A DNA stretch of 7,121 bases from an uncultured Ancrocorticia sp. (GTDB lineage: Bacteria > Actinomycetota > Actinomycetes > Actinomycetales > Actinomycetaceae): assembly GCA_905373325.1 (NCBI GenBank), contig CAJPTB010000093.1, positions 1 through 7,121 of the forward strand, given 5' to 3'. This document shows, piece by piece, positions 5,445 to 7,121 of this stretch; position 1 is the first letter of the stretch; each line of letters opens with the position of its first letter. Under the pieces are notes generated by a model. The model saw only the letters and a list, made by a program, of their open reading frames with translations, was not told where the DNA came from and ran no database searches. Both the position numbers and the translations under genes were made by a program.

Positions 5445-5470
5445 ACCTTCACTCTCTAAAGTGAGCACCG

Positions 5471-5502
5471 GCATGTGGGCGGCCTTTGGGCCGCCCACAT
5501 GC
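5471..5502 (+). terminator. Strong hairpin terminator after lipoprotein gene 3
   Basis: A perfect 14-bp stem pairs GCATGTGGGCGGCC (5471-5484) with 5489-5502 around the loop tttg. It starts 26 bases after the stop codon. A true U-tract is missing, with only attt a few bases downstream. It should insulate the lipoprotein gene from the large gene at 5694. The stem shares TGTGGGCGG with the terminator at 4481. Confidence 0.85.
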
Positions 5503-5693
5503 GGCATTTCGCCACGCACCGCATTTCCCGCGTTGGATTGCGACGTGGAATCGCCCCCCTCTCGAAGAGTCAAAGTCGGCCGGCTCGGAAAGGCCAAAAC
5601 CCGCCCTTCAAGGGCTGAGGCCCGCCTCGCCAGACTTCGAGCTTCCCTTCCGATCGGCCACGCCTGTCGTACGCTTTTCGAAGAGGAGGAACC

Positions 5694-7121
5694 ATGACGA
5701 TCCCCACGGACCCCTACAACTCGCCTCAGCGCAGACCGTTCGACGAGGGCCACATTCTCAAGCCTCTCTACGAAGAGAAGCCCAAAGCGGCGGATTTCGG
5801 GCATTCGGCGGCAAAAGAGCCCGACGCGAAGGGACAAGCCGACGCGAGCGAGGGGGCGGGCGCGAATGAACGACCCGAGGCAAGCGAAGGATCCGGCGAG
5901 AGAAGAGGATCCGGCGGCAGCGCCGCATGTGGGAACGGCGGCTCGGCGCCGTCGGGCATCGTGTTCACCCGGGCGACGCAGGTGCCGTCCGAACCCGACC
6001 TAGACGACACTCGCCCTCGCACCCTTGCCACTCCGCTTTTCCGGGCCGCCCCGGAAACGCCTTCGGCTTGGAACGCAGCCTCTGCGTCGACCGCTTCTCC
6101 GGCGACGACGTCGATTTCCCATCCGACGGCGGCCTCTCCTGCCGCGGCGGCCCCCTCCGCTGAGACGACTCCTCTCGCTGCGGCGGCCTCCTCCGCCGCA
6201 TCCTGTCGGTCCACAAGCTCTCCCGAGCCGCCTCAGGCGGCGTCGCCCCACCGTCCCGCAAGCGAGGGAACCGCCCCCAGCCCAGGCGTCACGCCCGCCG
6301 AAAGCGCCTCACCCAGCCAAAGCGCCGCCTCCAGTCCAAGCGCGGCGCCAATCGAAAACGCAACACAAGCCAAAAACGCCGAACCAGCCGAAAGCCCCAC
6401 GGAGTCCACTCCTCCCATGCCGTCGGACTTCCTCCCGTCCACCGCGCCGACGCCGTCGATCACGCCTGAGGACCCGGAGGAAACCGCCTCGGCCGCTTTC
6501 CAACTTTCGGCGCCGCGGACGCCTGCAAGCGCCTCCGGAAGAGGCGAGCCCGGGGATTCCCCCGCCGCAATGCGCGAATCCCTGGCCGCCGCCGCAGGCC
6601 TAGGCTCCTTTTCGAGCTCACGCACACCCGACCAGCAGCTCGGGCCCACGGACTCTCCGGCCGCCTCTCGCCCCTCGCCAACGAGGCGTTCACGCTCCCA
6701 AACGCCGGCTTATTCCCAATCTCCCGGCCATTCCGGAGCAGGCCGACGCTCGCCCGCGCATTCGCTCTCCGTTCAGTCTGCCGTCGTCTCGGCAGCCTCG
6801 CCGTCGGAAAACAGGCATCCCATCCGCACAAGCCTCAGGCGCGCCCTCGCCGACGTCGACGCGGACGGGATTCCCACGACCGGCGGAGTCTCCAGCATCT
6901 TCAGCGACGACGTCGCCACGACGACGTTCGAAACGTCTCGGGACATCGGCGGCACATACGAAAGCGCGACGTCGTTCGCGGGCGCCTCGACGTTCGGCGA
7001 GGGCTCGACGTTCGGCGCGGACTCGGCCTTCGACACCGAGGCCGTCGGCGACTCCCTCTCATCAGAGGCTTTCCCCGCCGCATCCCTCTCCCGCACCTCA
7101 GAAGAGGCAGACGCGGACGAC
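5694..7121 (+). CDS. Large Ala/Ser/Pro-rich protein, N-terminal part (open to window edge), function unknown
   Basis: An uninterrupted frame of 476 codons runs from the ATG at 5694 to the last base with no stop. AGGAGG (5684-5689) four bases before the ATG is one of the best ribosome binding sites in the window. The first 30 residues are the least repetitive: MTIPTDPYNSPQRRPFDEG, then HILKPLYEE. From about 40 to 390 the sequence is dominated by Ala, Ser, Pro, Thr and Glu (for example TPAESASPSQSAA), and is probably disordered. Only two cysteines (79 and 171) are present. There is no signal peptide and no membrane segment so far, so this part is likely cytoplasmic. Residues 426-449 form hexapeptide repeats with STFG words. 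Third codon positions are strongly G/C. Long disordered cytoplasmic N-termini precede membrane or enzymatic domains in some actinobacterial proteins; the functional domain here would lie beyond the window. No family is recognised. Confidence 0.8.
   Translation, partial: MTIPTDPYNSPQRRPFDEGHILKPLYEEKPKAADFGHSAAKEPDAKGQADASEGAGANERPEASEGSGERRGSGGSAACGNGGSAPSGIVFTRATQVPSEPDLDDTRPRTLATPLFRAAPETPSAWNAASASTASPATTSISHPTAASPAAAAPSAETTPLAAAASSAASCRSTSSPEPPQAASPHRPASEGTAPSPGVTPAESASPSQSAASSPSAAPIENATQAKNAEPAESPTESTPPMPSDFLPSTAPTPSITPEDPEETASAAFQLSAPRTPASASGRGEPGDSPAAMRESLAAAAGLGSFSSSRTPDQQLGPTDSPAASRPSPTRRSRSQTPAYSQSPGHSGAGRRSPAHSLSVQSAVVSAASPSENRHPIRTSLRRALADVDADGIPTTGGVSSIFSDDVATTTFETSRDIGGTYESATSFAGASTFGEGSTFGADSAFDTEAVGDSLSSEAFPAASLSRTSEEADADD
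6969..7040 (+). repeat. 18-bp (hexapeptide) tandem repeats within the large Ser/Ala/Pro-rich gene
   Basis: Four six-codon units lie in frame: TSFAGA (6969-6986), STFGEG (6987-7004), STFGAD (7005-7022) and SAFDTE (7023-7040). The second and third units share twelve identical bases (TCGACGTTCGGC). A Phe in every unit at the same place suggests a simple repetitive segment grown by local duplication. Confidence 0.65.

Noticed and set aside
5547..5571. GGAAT-N17-GTC as an ECF sigma-factor promoter for the large gene
   Set aside because: The spacer is longer than usual and the words are short. In GC-rich DNA such a match is expected by chance.
5073..5837. Minus-strand frame of 254 codons over lipoprotein gene 3
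   Set aside because: It crosses a strong terminator hairpin and two plus-strand genes, and has no recognisable product.
6025..6603. Plus-strand Arg/Pro-rich frame of 192 codons
   Set aside because: It lies within the large open frame from 5694, and its Arg/Pro repetition is typical of an out-of-frame reading of Ala/Ser/Pro codons.

Overview
The window looks like chromosomal DNA of a high-GC Gram-positive bacterium, most likely an actinobacterium of the Actinomyces type. Three things point that way: strong G/C preference at third codon positions, a GTG start, and an actinobacterial Ssd/TadA/TadB-type gene order. The family placement is inference. No insertion sequence, tRNA, rRNA or CRISPR array was seen.

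Left part (1-2593, minus strand): a translationally coupled operon of the tight-adherence (Tad/Flp) pilus type. It runs from an Ssd/CpaE-like P-loop protein (2593-1523), through a TadA/CpaF secretion ATPase (1526-96), into the first 33 codons of what is probably a TadB-like membrane protein (99-1, cut by the window edge). The stops and starts overlap by four bases at both junctions (ATGA, GTGA). The ATPase carries an unusual low-complexity C-terminal tail of about 90 residues.

Middle (2594-5502): an AT-richer divergent intergenic region with degenerate 15-bp repeats and a small cluster of DnaA-box-like words, followed by three plus-strand lipoprotein genes (3138-3650, 3854-4396, 5070-5444). 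The three proteins are paralogues. Each has its lipobox cysteine at residue 22 and a shared core of about 80 residues with two conserved cysteines, while stalks and tails differ. Perfect 14-bp-stem terminators follow the second and third genes. Between those two genes lie two abutting inverted repeats and the trace of a small secreted-protein gene that reads well only if a single-base frameshift is allowed.

Right part (5694-7121, plus strand): the start of a large gene with an excellent ribosome binding site. It is open to the window edge for 476 codons and encodes an Ala/Ser/Pro-rich, probably disordered region. Its function is not recognisable.

How the parts work together: the minus-strand operon belongs to a pilus or secretion machine at the cell membrane. 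The lipoproteins would sit on the outer face of the membrane. A functional link between them is only suggested by proximity. The lipoprotein family is the least explained and most interesting content.
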